NCBI GenBank assembly: GCA_017882835.1
Contig: JADGOU010000038.1
Location: 1 to 14,687, forward strand
Reading direction: 5' to 3'
Length of the DNA stretch: 14,687 nt
Source of the DNA: Frankiaceae bacterium
GTDB lineage: Bacteria; Actinomycetota; Actinomycetes; JADGOU01
Translations under genes and position numbers: made by a program
Notes under the pieces: generated by a model
Databases searched by the model: none
What the model was told of the DNA's origin: nothing
The model's input: the letters and a program-made list of their open reading frames with translations, nothing else
In this document: positions 1 through 5,941 of the stretch, piece after piece
Position numbering within the stretch: the stretch's first letter is position 1
How the letters are laid out: each line of letters opens with the position of its first letter

Positions 1-108
1 CGGCGGTGGGCTGACTCGCCGGGCGCGGTGGAAGCCGCTCGACGGGCTGACTCGAGCACCCGGCTTGCTCCTGACGCCGGTGCCCTGGGCGCAGCTTCGG
101 AATCACGC

Positions 109-1470
109 TCAGCCGGACTTGCGGCTGGCTCGCATTCGGTTCACCAGTCCGGTGTCGTAGCTGCCGGCCACGAACTCAGGGTTGTCGAGCAGCTCGACGA
201 AGAAGGGCAGGTTGTTCTTCGGCCCCTCGATTCGAAACGACCGTACGGCCGCCCGGGCCCGGTCCAGCGCCTGCGCCCGGTCCGCGCCGTAAACGCAGAG
301 CTTGGCCAGCAGCGGATCGTAGTGCATAGTCACGATGTCGCCCTCGCCGTACCCGGCGTCGAGCCGGATGCCCTCGCCCCGGGGCGGCTCCCAGACGCTG
401 ATCCGGCCCGGTCCGGGCAGGAACCGCTTCGGGTCCTCGGCGTAGACCCGCAGCTCCAGGGCGTGGCCTTCAGCCGAGACGCCGTCCGGGTCGAAGCTGA
501 CCGCGGTGCCGGCGGCAATCCGCAACTGCTGCTCGACCAGGTCGATGCCGGTGACCAGCTCGGTGACCGGGTGCTCGACCTGCAGCCGGGTGTTCATCTC
601 CAGGAACACGAACTCCGGCACGTCGGCGCCACCCGCGACCAGACACTCGACGGTGCCGGCGTTGCGGTAGCTGACCGCTTCCCCCGCCTGCACCGCGGCG
701 GCGAGCATCCGCTGGCGCAGCTCCGGTCCGACCCCCGGCGACGGCGTCTCCTCCGCCACCTTCTGGTGCCGGCGCTGGACCGAGCAGTCACGCTCGCCCA
801 GGGCGACCACCCGACCGTCGGCAAGGCCGAGAATCTGCACCTCGACGTGCCGGGCGCCGGGCAGGTACCGCTCGAGCAGGATCGCCGACGAGCCGAAGAA
901 CCGCTCGCCCCGGGCGCGCGCGGTGTCGAAGGCCGCGACCAGCTCGTCTGCATCCCGGGCGACCCCCATGCCGATGCCGCCCCCGCCGGCGCTGGACTTG
1001 ACCATCACCGGATAGCCGATCCGGTCGGCCAGGGCGCGGGCGGCGGACGAGTCGGTTACCGGCTCGTCACCGCCGGCCGCGACCGGCACGCCGGCCGCCG
1101 CCATCAGGTTGCGGGCATTGATCTTGTCTCCCATGGCGGCGATCGCCTCCGGGGACGGGCCGACCCAGGCCAGGCCGGCGGCGATCACACTGGCCGCGAA
1201 ATCGGCGTTCTCCGCCAGGAAGCCGTAGCCGGGGTGCACCGCCTCGGCACCGCTACGATGGGCTGCCTCCAGCACCCTGCGACCGTCGAGGTAGGACTGC
1301 GCGGCCGGCGGTGGACCGAGCAGCACGGCCTCGTCCGCCTCGCGCACGTGCCGGGCGTCGGCATCGGCCTCGGAGTACACCGCCACGGCCTTGATGCCCA
1401 GCCGCTGACAGGTCCGGATCACGCGCCGGGCGATCTCGCCCCGGTTAGCCACGAGCACGGTCTCGAACAA
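109..1470 (-). CDS. accC: Biotin carboxylase subunit of acetyl-/acyl-CoA carboxylase
   Basis: ATP-dependent carboxylation of the biotin of a biotin carrier protein, the first half-reaction of acetyl/acyl-CoA carboxylase in fatty-acid synthesis (cytosol). The 453 residues match the stand-alone biotin carboxylase length (E. coli AccC about 449). Visible: N-terminal VLVANRGEIA; MGDK with Lys116; the ATP-grasp glycine loop KSSAGGGGIGMG near 158-169; ERDCSVQRRHQK near 226-237; and the catalytic EMNTRLQVEHPVTE near 291-304. There is no C-terminal biotinyl (MKM-type) domain, so it differs from the longer fused BC-BCCP alpha subunits common in actinobacteria and needs a separate carrier. The start is TTG (1470-1468) with AAAGGG six bases upstream; MFETVLVANRG is the expected family N-terminus. 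Partners are not in the window. Propionyl-CoA or another acyl-CoA carboxylase cannot be excluded. Confidence 0.93.
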   Translation of the reverse strand: MFETVLVANRGEIARRVIRTCQRLGIKAVAVYSEADADARHVREADEAVLLGPPPAAQSYLDGRRVLEAAHRSGAEAVHPGYGFLAENADFAASVIAAGLAWVGPSPEAIAAMGDKINARNLMAAAGVPVAAGGDEPVTDSSAARALADRIGYPVMVKSSAGGGGIGMGVARDADELVAAFDTARARGERFFGSSAILLERYLPGARHVEVQILGLADGRVVALGERDCSVQRRHQKVAEETPSPGVGPELRQRMLAAAVQAGEAVSYRNAGTVECLVAGGADVPEFVFLEMNTRLQVEHPVTELVTGIDLVEQQLRIAAGTAVSFDPDGVSAEGHALELRVYAEDPKRFLPGPGRISVWEPPRGEGIRLDAGYGEGDIVTMHYDPLLAKLCVYGADRAQALDRARAAVRSFRIEGPKNNLPFFVELLDNPEFVAGSYDTGLVNRMRASRKSG

Positions 1471-1607
1471 CGCCCGCCCTTTCGCCGGTGGTCGACCTTA
1501 GCCGGCGCCGAGACTGGCCCGGTCCGCGGGCGCCCGGGAGCAGACCGAAGGCCCGGCCGCTCCGTGCGCTCGCCGGGTCGTCGCCCTTCCCGGTCTGCCT
1601 CTGTTCT

Positions 1608-1619
1608 GTCTGTACAGAC
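1608..1619. promoter_or_regulatory. Perfect 12-bp palindrome between accC and the bL37 gene, possible operator
   Basis: GTCTGTACAGAC is a perfect inverted repeat in the 255-bp gap between the divergent accC (start 1470) and bL37 (start 1726) genes. A TTGATC sequence follows at 1623 and a TTGCCA at 1646, but no convincing TANNNT -10 hexamer at the right spacing was found. The rest of the gap shows no gene. The regulator is unknown; the operator reading is inference from position and symmetry alone. Confidence 0.3.
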
Positions 1620-1725
1620 CAGTTGATCCGACGACGCTCAGGGCGTTGCCAAGAGGCCAACCGGACGTGTGCGAAGATTTCTGTCACCCGCTCGACCAAC
1701 CGCGCGACCCAAAGACGGTGAGACC

Positions 1726-1800
1726 ATGGCCAAGAAGTCCCGCAAGCGCCGCGCCCGGGCCAAGAGCAAGGCCAACCACGGCAAGCGCCCGAACGCCTGA
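1726..1800 (+). CDS. 50S ribosomal protein bL37 (24 residues)
   Basis: A 24-residue protein, 13 of whose residues are Lys, Arg or His, beginning MAKKSRKRR and ending ANHGKRPNA. The conserved tail and length match bL37, the small actinobacterial large-subunit protein first recognised in mycobacterial ribosome structures, which contacts 23S rRNA. It is easily missed by gene callers because of its size. It starts at ATG 1726 behind a weak GGTGAG three bases upstream. It ends 15 bp from the convergent stop of the epimerase gene. The identification rests on my memory of the family sequence and on composition. It is distinct from bS22, the other tiny basic actinobacterial ribosomal protein (the AURKAIP1/COX24 type), which has a different sequence. 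Confidence 0.88.
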   Translation: MAKKSRKRRARAKSKANHGKRPNA

Positions 1801-1815
1801 GGTGCCGGGGCCCGC

Positions 1816-2775
1816 TCAGCCGGCTACGTGACCCCGGATCCAGTCCACCGTGCCGGCGATGCCTGCGGGCATGTCGGTAGCCGGCGTCCAGCCCAGGTCG
1901 CGGCCAGCCGCGGCGCAGTCCAGCGCGATGGCCTGCAGCTCACCGACCCGGGGATCGGCGTACGTCGGTTCCGCGGTGACACCGACCGCGGTGGCGACCA
2001 GCCCATGCAAATCGGTAACCGACGTCTGTAGCCCGGTGCCGATGTTGTAGCGGCGCCCGTCGCCGACCTGGCCGGTCGCCCGGACGAAGGCCTCGACCAC
2101 GTCGCCGACGTAGACGTAGTCGCGGGTGGCCGTGCCGTCCCCGAAGATCTTGGTTGCCCTGCCCTGCAGCAAGGCCGTGCTGAAGATCGCTACCACGCCC
2201 GCCTCACCATGCGGGTCCTGTCGCGGCCCATAGACGTTGCCGAGCGCGAGCGAGGTGTATGCCAACCCGTACATCGCCCGGTAGGCGCCGAGATACAGCT
2301 CGCCGGCTGCCTTCGCCGCGGCGTACGGCGAGTGCGGATCCAAGGGGACATCTTCGGCGACCGGTAGCTGCTCCGGCTCCCCGTAGATGGAACCCCCGGA
2401 GGAGGTGAACACCAGCTTGCGTACGCCGCCCTGCCGGCAGGCTTCCAGCACGTTGATCGTCCCGAGCACGTTGAGCCGGGCGTCGAGCAGCGGATCGGCG
2501 ACGCTGACCCGAACGTCGATCTGCGCGGCCAGATGGCAGACGACCTCGGGGGCCGCGCGGCTGACCAGCTCCGGGAACAACGGATCGGTGACGTCGAACT
2601 GGGAGAACGAGAACGCACCAGGTCGACGCTCGTTGGCCGACCGCGCCACCGCGAGGTTCTCCAACCGCCCCCGGGACAGGTCGTCGACCCCGACCACGAC
2701 ATGGCCAGCGGCCAGCAGCCGATCGACCAGGTTGGAGCCGATGAAGCCGGCGGCGCCGGTGACGAGAACGCGCAC
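1816..2775 (-). CDS. NAD-dependent epimerase/dehydratase, UDP-glucose 4-epimerase-like
   Basis: Extended short-chain dehydrogenase that interconverts or modifies nucleotide sugars, probably UDP-glucose/UDP-galactose, supplying cell-envelope sugars. Visible: Rossmann loop VTGAAGFIGSN with Gly7, Gly10, Gly13; DDLSRG near 31-36 (NAD ribose binding); HLAAQIDVR near 81-89; TSSGGSIYGEP near 124-134; catalytic YAAAK (Tyr151, Lys155); GNVYGPRQDP near 179-188; RDYVYVGDVVEA near 218-229; NIGTG near 244. I chose GTG 2775 (319 residues) because CGGAGGG lies nine bases upstream and the Rossmann strand then starts at residue 2; the frame stays open to an ATG at 2850 but the extra residues resemble nothing. 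Related enzymes (UDP-glucuronate epimerase or decarboxylase, dTDP-glucose dehydratase) are alternatives; GalE-like is the best guess. Confidence 0.88.
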   Translation of the reverse strand: MRVLVTGAAGFIGSNLVDRLLAAGHVVVGVDDLSRGRLENLAVARSANERRPGAFSFSQFDVTDPLFPELVSRAAPEVVCHLAAQIDVRVSVADPLLDARLNVLGTINVLEACRQGGVRKLVFTSSGGSIYGEPEQLPVAEDVPLDPHSPYAAAKAAGELYLGAYRAMYGLAYTSLALGNVYGPRQDPHGEAGVVAIFSTALLQGRATKIFGDGTATRDYVYVGDVVEAFVRATGQVGDGRRYNIGTGLQTSVTDLHGLVATAVGVTAEPTYADPRVGELQAIALDCAAAGRDLGWTPATDMPAGIAGTVDWIRGHVAG

Positions 2776-2865
2776 GGACGCAAGCCCTCCGAGAGATCGG
2801 CTAACTAAGATCGACCCCGTTACCATAGCCAGCCCGAGGCGCGCCGCCACGCCGACGAGCCGCAG

Positions 2866-3150
2866 TCAGTCGACCCGGTACTCCAGCTGGTCGATCTCGA
2901 TGCGCACTGCGCGCAGCCGCACCAGCACCCGGCTGCGCAGCCGCTCGGGCGCGGTGTCGTGGCTGCAGCACCGGGCAACCAGCGCCTTGACCTCCCGCTC
3001 GAGGCCGTACTGGCGCAGACAGGGCGAGCACTCGTCCAGGTGCACGCGGATCTTGCATCGATCGTGGTCGGCTATCTCACCGTCGAGGTAGAGGTAAACC
3101 TTCTCGATCACCTCTCGACAGTCGGTCTCGTGTGGACTACCGCAGCTCAT
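2866..3150 (-). CDS. rsrA: Zinc-binding anti-sigma factor of SigR (RsrA/RshA type)
   Basis: Anti-sigma factor that holds SigR inactive under reducing conditions and lets go when its zinc-ligand cysteines are oxidised to disulphide (thiol or disulphide stress). It has 94 residues, the usual size. The ZAS signature is visible: His7, Cys11 and H37-x3-C41-x2-C44, positions that coincide with those I recall for Streptomyces RsrA, plus extra cysteines at 3, 32, 61 and 62. Around the motif are YLDGEI and CLRQYGLEREVKALV, typical of the family. The ATG at 3150 overlaps the sigR stop as ATGA, so the two proteins are translationally coupled in near 1:1 ratio. About 90 bp separate its stop from the epimerase start on the same strand. 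Confidence 0.94.
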   Translation of the reverse strand: MSCGSPHETDCREVIEKVYLYLDGEIADHDRCKIRVHLDECSPCLRQYGLEREVKALVARCCSHDTAPERLRSRVLVRLRAVRIEIDQLEYRVD

Positions 3151-3821
3151 GCCGCGCCCCCGTCGGCCCGGACGGCCGAGGCGGCCGGGCGGCTCGGCAG
3201 CCGAGCGGCGGAGACGCTCGCGCCACCGGCGTCGGCGTCGGTGGCGGGGATCAACCCACGCTCGACCGCGTAGTCCTCGAGCGCCTTGCGCAGTCCGCGC
3301 CGGCCGCGGTGCAGCCGCGACATCACCGTCCCGATCGGCGTACCCATGATCTCGGCGATTTCCTTGTAGGCGAAGCCTTCGACGTCGGCCAGGTAGACCG
3401 CCATCCGGAAGTCATCGGGCAGCTGCTGCAGCGCCTCTTTGACGTCGGAGTCGGGCAGGTGGTCGAGCGCTTCGGCTTCGGCGGAGCGCAGCCCGGTCGA
3501 CTGGTGCGACTCCGCCGCCGCCAGCTGCCAATCCTCGATGGCGTCGGCGCCGCTCTCCTGTGGCCGCCGCTGCGCCTTTCGATAGGTGTTGATGAACGTG
3601 TTCGTCAGAATCCGGTAGAGCCAGGCCTTGAGGTTGGTGCCTACCTGGAACTGATGGAAGGCCGCAAATGCCTTCACGTACGTCTCCTGGACCAGGTCCT
3701 CGGCGTCCGCCGGGTTGCGCGTCACCCGCAGGGCAGCGGAGTAGAGCTGGTCCAAGAAGGGCAGCGCGTCCCGCTCGAAGCGCGCACTGCGCTGCTCGAC
3801 AGTTTCCTCGACGGTGGACAC
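3147..3821 (-). CDS. sigR: ECF sigma factor of the thiol-oxidative stress response (SigR/SigH)
   Basis: ECF sigma factor directing RNA polymerase to thiol-stress promoters (thioredoxin, mycothiol, protein quality control). Counting from GTG 3821 (224 residues): RFERDALPFLDQLYSAALRV near 14-33; region 2 NPADAEDLVQETYVKAFAAF near 36-55 and LKAWLYRILTNTFINTYRKAQRR near 64-86; linker DWQLA...STGLRSAEAEAL; region 4 helix-turn-helix YKEIAEIMGTPIGTVMSRLHRGRRGLR near 152-178. The sequence follows Mycobacterium SigH and Streptomyces SigR closely. The GTG start has GGAGG only three bases upstream. The frame stays open to ATG 4043, which has its own GGAGGA; see the extension feature. The stop overlaps the rsrA start by four bases. 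Confidence 0.95.
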   Translation of the reverse strand: MSTVEETVEQRSARFERDALPFLDQLYSAALRVTRNPADAEDLVQETYVKAFAAFHQFQVGTNLKAWLYRILTNTFINTYRKAQRRPQESGADAIEDWQLAAAESHQSTGLRSAEAEALDHLPDSDVKEALQQLPDDFRMAVYLADVEGFAYKEIAEIMGTPIGTVMSRLHRGRRGLRKALEDYAVERGLIPATDADAGGASVSAARLPSRPAASAVRADGGAA

Positions 3822-4043
3822 CCCCTCCGGTCGCCGCCCCAGATGCCGGCCGAACTCGGACCGAAGCGACCCCGGCTGCCACCGCCGGGCCGGCACGGGC
3901 GGAGGATGGCCGCCCGCGGGCCACCTTACGCCCGCCGGCCGGCGACCGCCCGGGCAAACGCGGCCGGCGCCGCGCACTCCACCTGATCGCCACGGACGTC
4001 GAAGCGACCATCGGTGGCAGGGGGCCAGCGCGGCTGCGATCAT
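3822..4043 (-). other. Possible N-terminal extension of SigR (long isoform), 74 codons
   Basis: The sigR frame is open upstream of GTG 3821 to an ATG at 4043 that has GGAGGACGG directly before it, as good a ribosome site as that of the GTG. The extra 74 residues are Arg/Pro/Gly-rich, carry Cys9 and Cys30, and show no domain. In Streptomyces coelicolor an upstream start gives a longer, unstable SigR isoform made from the SigR-dependent promoter. The same layout here (promoter element at 4132-4159, then ATG, then GTG) makes this plausible. Long open frames arise by chance at this GC content, so the extension may be untranslated leader. This stretch otherwise holds no gene. Confidence 0.4.
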
Positions 4044-4131
4044 CCGTCCTCCGCATCCAGTTCAGGTGGGCGACCGCAGGCACATCGGCCGGCGTGCCGG
4101 CCACTCTGCTGTCGGTGTCGCCTGCCGGTCG

Positions 4132-4159
4132 AACACCGCGGCGGTGGCGGACGATTCCC
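4132..4159 (-). promoter_or_regulatory. Candidate SigR-dependent promoter upstream of sigR
   Basis: On the minus strand GGGAAT (4159-4154) is followed after 19 bases by GTT (4134-4132). The SigR/SigH consensus as I know it is GGAAT, about 18 bases, GTT, so the spacing is within one base. It would start transcription near 4122-4126, about 80 bp before ATG 4043 and 300 bp before GTG 3821. Autoregulation from such a promoter is established for SigR in Streptomyces and SigH in Mycobacterium. The one-base-long spacer and the lack of an alignment keep this moderate. Confidence 0.5.
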
Positions 4160-4196
4160 CCGCGGCTGCGCGGCGCCTTGCCGCGGACGTTCGCCG

Positions 4197-4202
4197 TACG
4201 AT
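4197..4202 (+). promoter_or_regulatory. Candidate -10 hexamer of a leaderless promoter for the DtxR-like gene
   Basis: TACGAT fits the actinobacterial TANNNT -10 consensus and ends six bases before ATG 4209, so the predicted transcript would begin at the A of the start codon. No Shine-Dalgarno sequence precedes this ATG. No clear -35 was found (a TTGCCG at 4178 is too close). Confidence 0.45.
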
Positions 4203-4208
4203 GGCGAC

Positions 4209-4937
4209 ATGTCCGGCTACCACCCAGCCGTGGAGGAGTACCTCGAGACCATTCTCGAGCTGGAGGAGTCCGGCATTCTGCCGATGCGAGCCCGGATCGT
4301 GGAGCGGTTGGGCGTGTCCGCTCCGGCCGTGTCCGAGACGGTGAAGCGGCTAGAGCGCGAGGGCTACCTGACCCTGGGTTCCGATCGAGTCATGTCGCTG
4401 ACCGAGAGCGGCCGCAGCTACGGTACGGCGATCATGCGTCGGCACCGATTGGCCGAGCGGCTGCTGACCGACGTACTGGGCGTCCCGTGGCACCAGGTGC
4501 ACGAGGAGGCCGGCCGGCTGGAGCACGCGATCAGCGCCAACCTGGAGCGCCATCTGGTGGCCCTGCTCGGCGACCCGGCGACCTGCCCGCACGGCAACCC
4601 GATCCCCGGCTCGGCAAACGCGGTCGAGACCGGCCCGCTGCTGTCCCTGGCGGCGGTGTCGACCGGTGTCCAGGCCGTCGTCCGGCGCATCGACGAGGAG
4701 CTGGAGGCGCAACCGGAGCACATGCTCGACGTGGAACGCGCCGGTCTGCTGCCCGGGACGGTGGTCGAGATGGGGGGCCAGCTCGACCGCGGCGTGGTCT
4801 GCGTCATCGCGGCGGGTCGGGAGTCGCGGCTGCCGGCAGCGGTTGCGGAGAAGGTCTACGTCGCGGTCTGCGCCGCCGCGCCGACGTCGGCAGCAGACCG
4901 GGCCTTAGGCGCAAGAGCTGGGCCGACCAAGAGCTAG
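4209..4937 (+). CDS. DtxR/IdeR/MntR-family metal-dependent transcriptional regulator
   Basis: Dimeric repressor of metal-homeostasis genes that binds DNA when loaded with Fe(II) or Mn(II). 242 residues. Visible: VEEYLETILELEESG near 8-22; winged helix RARIVERLGVSAPAVSETVKRLEREGYL near 27-54; MRRHRLAERLLTDVLGVPWHQVHEEAGRLEH (dimerisation and metal binding); NPIPGS linker near 130; then a C-terminal FeoA/SH3-like domain (PGTVVEMGG...). Against DtxR, the Met10 position is Glu and the Arg at 13 is Glu, both MntR-like, while the Cys102 (DtxR) or Glu99 (MntR) ligand is Gly. His79, Glu83, His98, Glu105 and His106 equivalents are present. ATG 4209 is chosen because the family N-terminus starts there. 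Metal specificity cannot be fixed from this; manganese is a reasonable guess. Confidence 0.9.
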   Translation: MSGYHPAVEEYLETILELEESGILPMRARIVERLGVSAPAVSETVKRLEREGYLTLGSDRVMSLTESGRSYGTAIMRRHRLAERLLTDVLGVPWHQVHEEAGRLEHAISANLERHLVALLGDPATCPHGNPIPGSANAVETGPLLSLAAVSTGVQAVVRRIDEELEAQPEHMLDVERAGLLPGTVVEMGGQLDRGVVCVIAAGRESRLPAAVAEKVYVAVCAAAPTSAADRALGARAGPTKS

Positions 4938-4955
4938 GCCTGAGCTAGCTAGGCC
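4937..4955. terminator. Stem-loop spanning the two convergent stop codons
   Basis: GGCCT (4937-4941) can pair with AGGCC (4951-4955) around a 9-base loop containing the self-complementary AGCTAGCT. The element overlaps the last base of the DtxR-like stop and the WhiB stop, the only space between these convergent genes. There is no U-tract on either side, so it is a weak bidirectional terminator candidate at best. Confidence 0.28.
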
Positions 4956-5296
4956 GACGCGGCGACGTCCGCCACGTCGGTCCGAGTCCGCACCCACAGC
5001 AGCCGCATGGTTCGGCGCTGCGCCGGAGCGGTGCCACCCCAGACGCCGTCACAGTCTCCGATGTTCAGCGCGGCAGCCAGGCAGGCGCCCCGGACCGCGC
5101 AGTCGCCGCAGATGGCCATCGCCGGCCCCGGGTCCTCCGCTGCCGCCGAAAAGAAGAGTTCGGGGTCGTGCTCCAGACAACGAGCGCGAGCCCGCCACCC
5201 CGGCTCGGGCACGCGATGGCTAAGCGCCTCGCCGTACCGTGGGTCGTTCTGGATCTGACGCGCAAGTTCGGGGGTGAGCGTGCGGGTGCGGCTCAT
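4949..5296 (-). CDS. WhiB-family iron-sulphur transcription factor
   Basis: Wbl proteins bind a [4Fe-4S] cluster through four cysteines, sense redox state or NO, and act on RNA polymerase mostly through the housekeeping sigma factor. The 115-residue product has Cys40, then C63-x2-C66-x5-C72, the canonical spacing; DPELFF at 44-49; and the GVWGG turn at 84-88 followed by QRRTMRLLW. It has an unusual N-terminal stretch of about 33 residues before the conserved Trp34 and a fifth cysteine, Cys82. The basic C-terminal tail is modest. It is not a close match to WhiB1 as I know it. ATG 5296 is preceded by GGAAGGAA ten bases upstream and overlaps the DksA-like stop as ATGA, so it is the second gene of that operon. 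Confidence 0.9.
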   Translation of the reverse strand: MSRTRTLTPELARQIQNDPRYGEALSHRVPEPGWRARARCLEHDPELFFSAAAEDPGPAMAICGDCAVRGACLAAALNIGDCDGVWGGTAPAQRRTMRLLWVRTRTDVADVAASA

Positions 5297-5649
5297 CGGG
5301 TTCGGCTTCCTTCCGCCTTGGCCTGGCACGCCACGCACCGGGACGCCTCCGGACGGGCCTCGAGCCGCTCCTCGGGAAGGTCGGCACCGCACTGGAAGCA
5401 GCGACCGTAGCTGCCGTCGTCGAGGCGACCCAGAGCCGCCACGACCTCCTCGCGCTGCGTCGAGACGACTCCCATCAGGGCGTCTTCGCGATCCTTGTCC
5501 GACAGTTCGGTTGCCGTGTCGGCCTGATGCTGATCGAGATGACTGAGCTCACTGCTGCCCCCGGCGTTCTCGGCCGTCAGTGTGGAAGCCGACCGGTCCA
5601 GGTCAGCCAGCAACCCCTCGAGCCGGGTGCGAGCCGCTTCTCGGTCCAC
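5293..5649 (-). CDS. DksA/TraR-family C4 zinc-finger protein
   Basis: Small protein of the DksA/TraR superfamily, whose members enter the RNA polymerase secondary channel or act as zinc-dependent stress regulators. Counting from GTG 5649 it has 118 residues: a helical N-terminus (REAARTRLEGLLADLDRS), an acidic middle rich in Glu, Asp and Gln, EEVVAALGRLDDGSYGRC, then a C4 finger C84-x2-C87-x17-C105-x2-C108. The coiled-coil is shorter than in E. coli DksA. GTG 5649 is chosen because AGAGGA lies just upstream and because the longer frame (to 6165) runs antisense through aroA. It is the first gene of an operon with the WhiB gene. In Mycobacterium a family member is CarD-independent and of unclear role, so no specific function is claimed. 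Confidence 0.85.
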   Translation of the reverse strand: MDREAARTRLEGLLADLDRSASTLTAENAGGSSELSHLDQHQADTATELSDKDREDALMGVVSTQREEVVAALGRLDDGSYGRCFQCGADLPEERLEARPEASRCVACQAKAEGSRTR

Positions 5650-5742
5650 GACGTCCTCTCTGACGTGCCTGCCGCCGCTGGGCAAGTCTGGCGACTTAGT
5701 CGGTGCGGTGATCGACTCGACCGCGGGGTCGGTCGCGAGATA

Positions 5743-5756
5743 TAGCGAAATCGCTA
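5743..5756. promoter_or_regulatory. Palindrome in an AT-rich island between the divergent dksA-like and aroA genes
   Basis: TAGCGA-AA-TCGCTA is a perfect inverted repeat (6-bp arms). It sits in the only AT-rich stretch of the 292-bp divergent region (about 5739-5783), with TATATC on the minus strand at 5744-5739 and TATATT on the plus strand at 5772-5777 as possible -10 hexamers, neither with a good -35. It is a candidate operator for the DksA-WhiB operon. Confidence 0.33.
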
Positions 5757-5809
5757 CCTTGCCATACTGCGTATATTCCCTACCCAGCGGGTCAAAAGCC
5801 GCACATTGC

Positions 5810-5838
5810 CCGGTCAAGCCGCCGGTCAAGCCGCCGGT
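5810..5838. repeat. Tandem 12-bp direct repeat upstream of aroA
   Basis: CCGGTCAAGCCG occurs twice in tandem (5810-5821, 5822-5833), followed by a partial third copy (CCGGT). It lies about 105 bp before the aroA start. It may be simple slippage or a pair of half-sites; nothing else supports a function. Confidence 0.6.
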
Positions 5839-5941
5839 TATCCAACCCCCCGAGCGACGCAGTGTACGACGGGGTGATCTCGGGACACGAGGGTCGATCG
5901 TCCCGCCGTGGCACCCTGTACCGCGTGTGCGGGAAGCCGGC

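Noticed and set aside
8..54. 11-bp direct repeat GGGCTGACTCG at 8-18 and 44-54
   Set aside because: Only two copies at the window edge downstream of accC; no functional context visible. The first 108 bases hold no gene I can support.
28..1626. Long plus-strand open frame of 532 codons opposite accC
   Set aside because: It is the antisense shadow of a clearly identified biotin carboxylase; its composition is Arg/Gly/Asp-rich without any domain.
2776..2865. Promoter for the epimerase gene (TATGGT on the minus strand at 2828-2823)
   Set aside because: A TANNNT hexamer is present but no -35 lies at the right distance; co-transcription from rsrA is equally possible.
5774..5779. GGGAAT on the minus strand upstream of the DksA-like gene as a SigR promoter
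   Set aside because: No GTT occurs 16-20 bases downstream.
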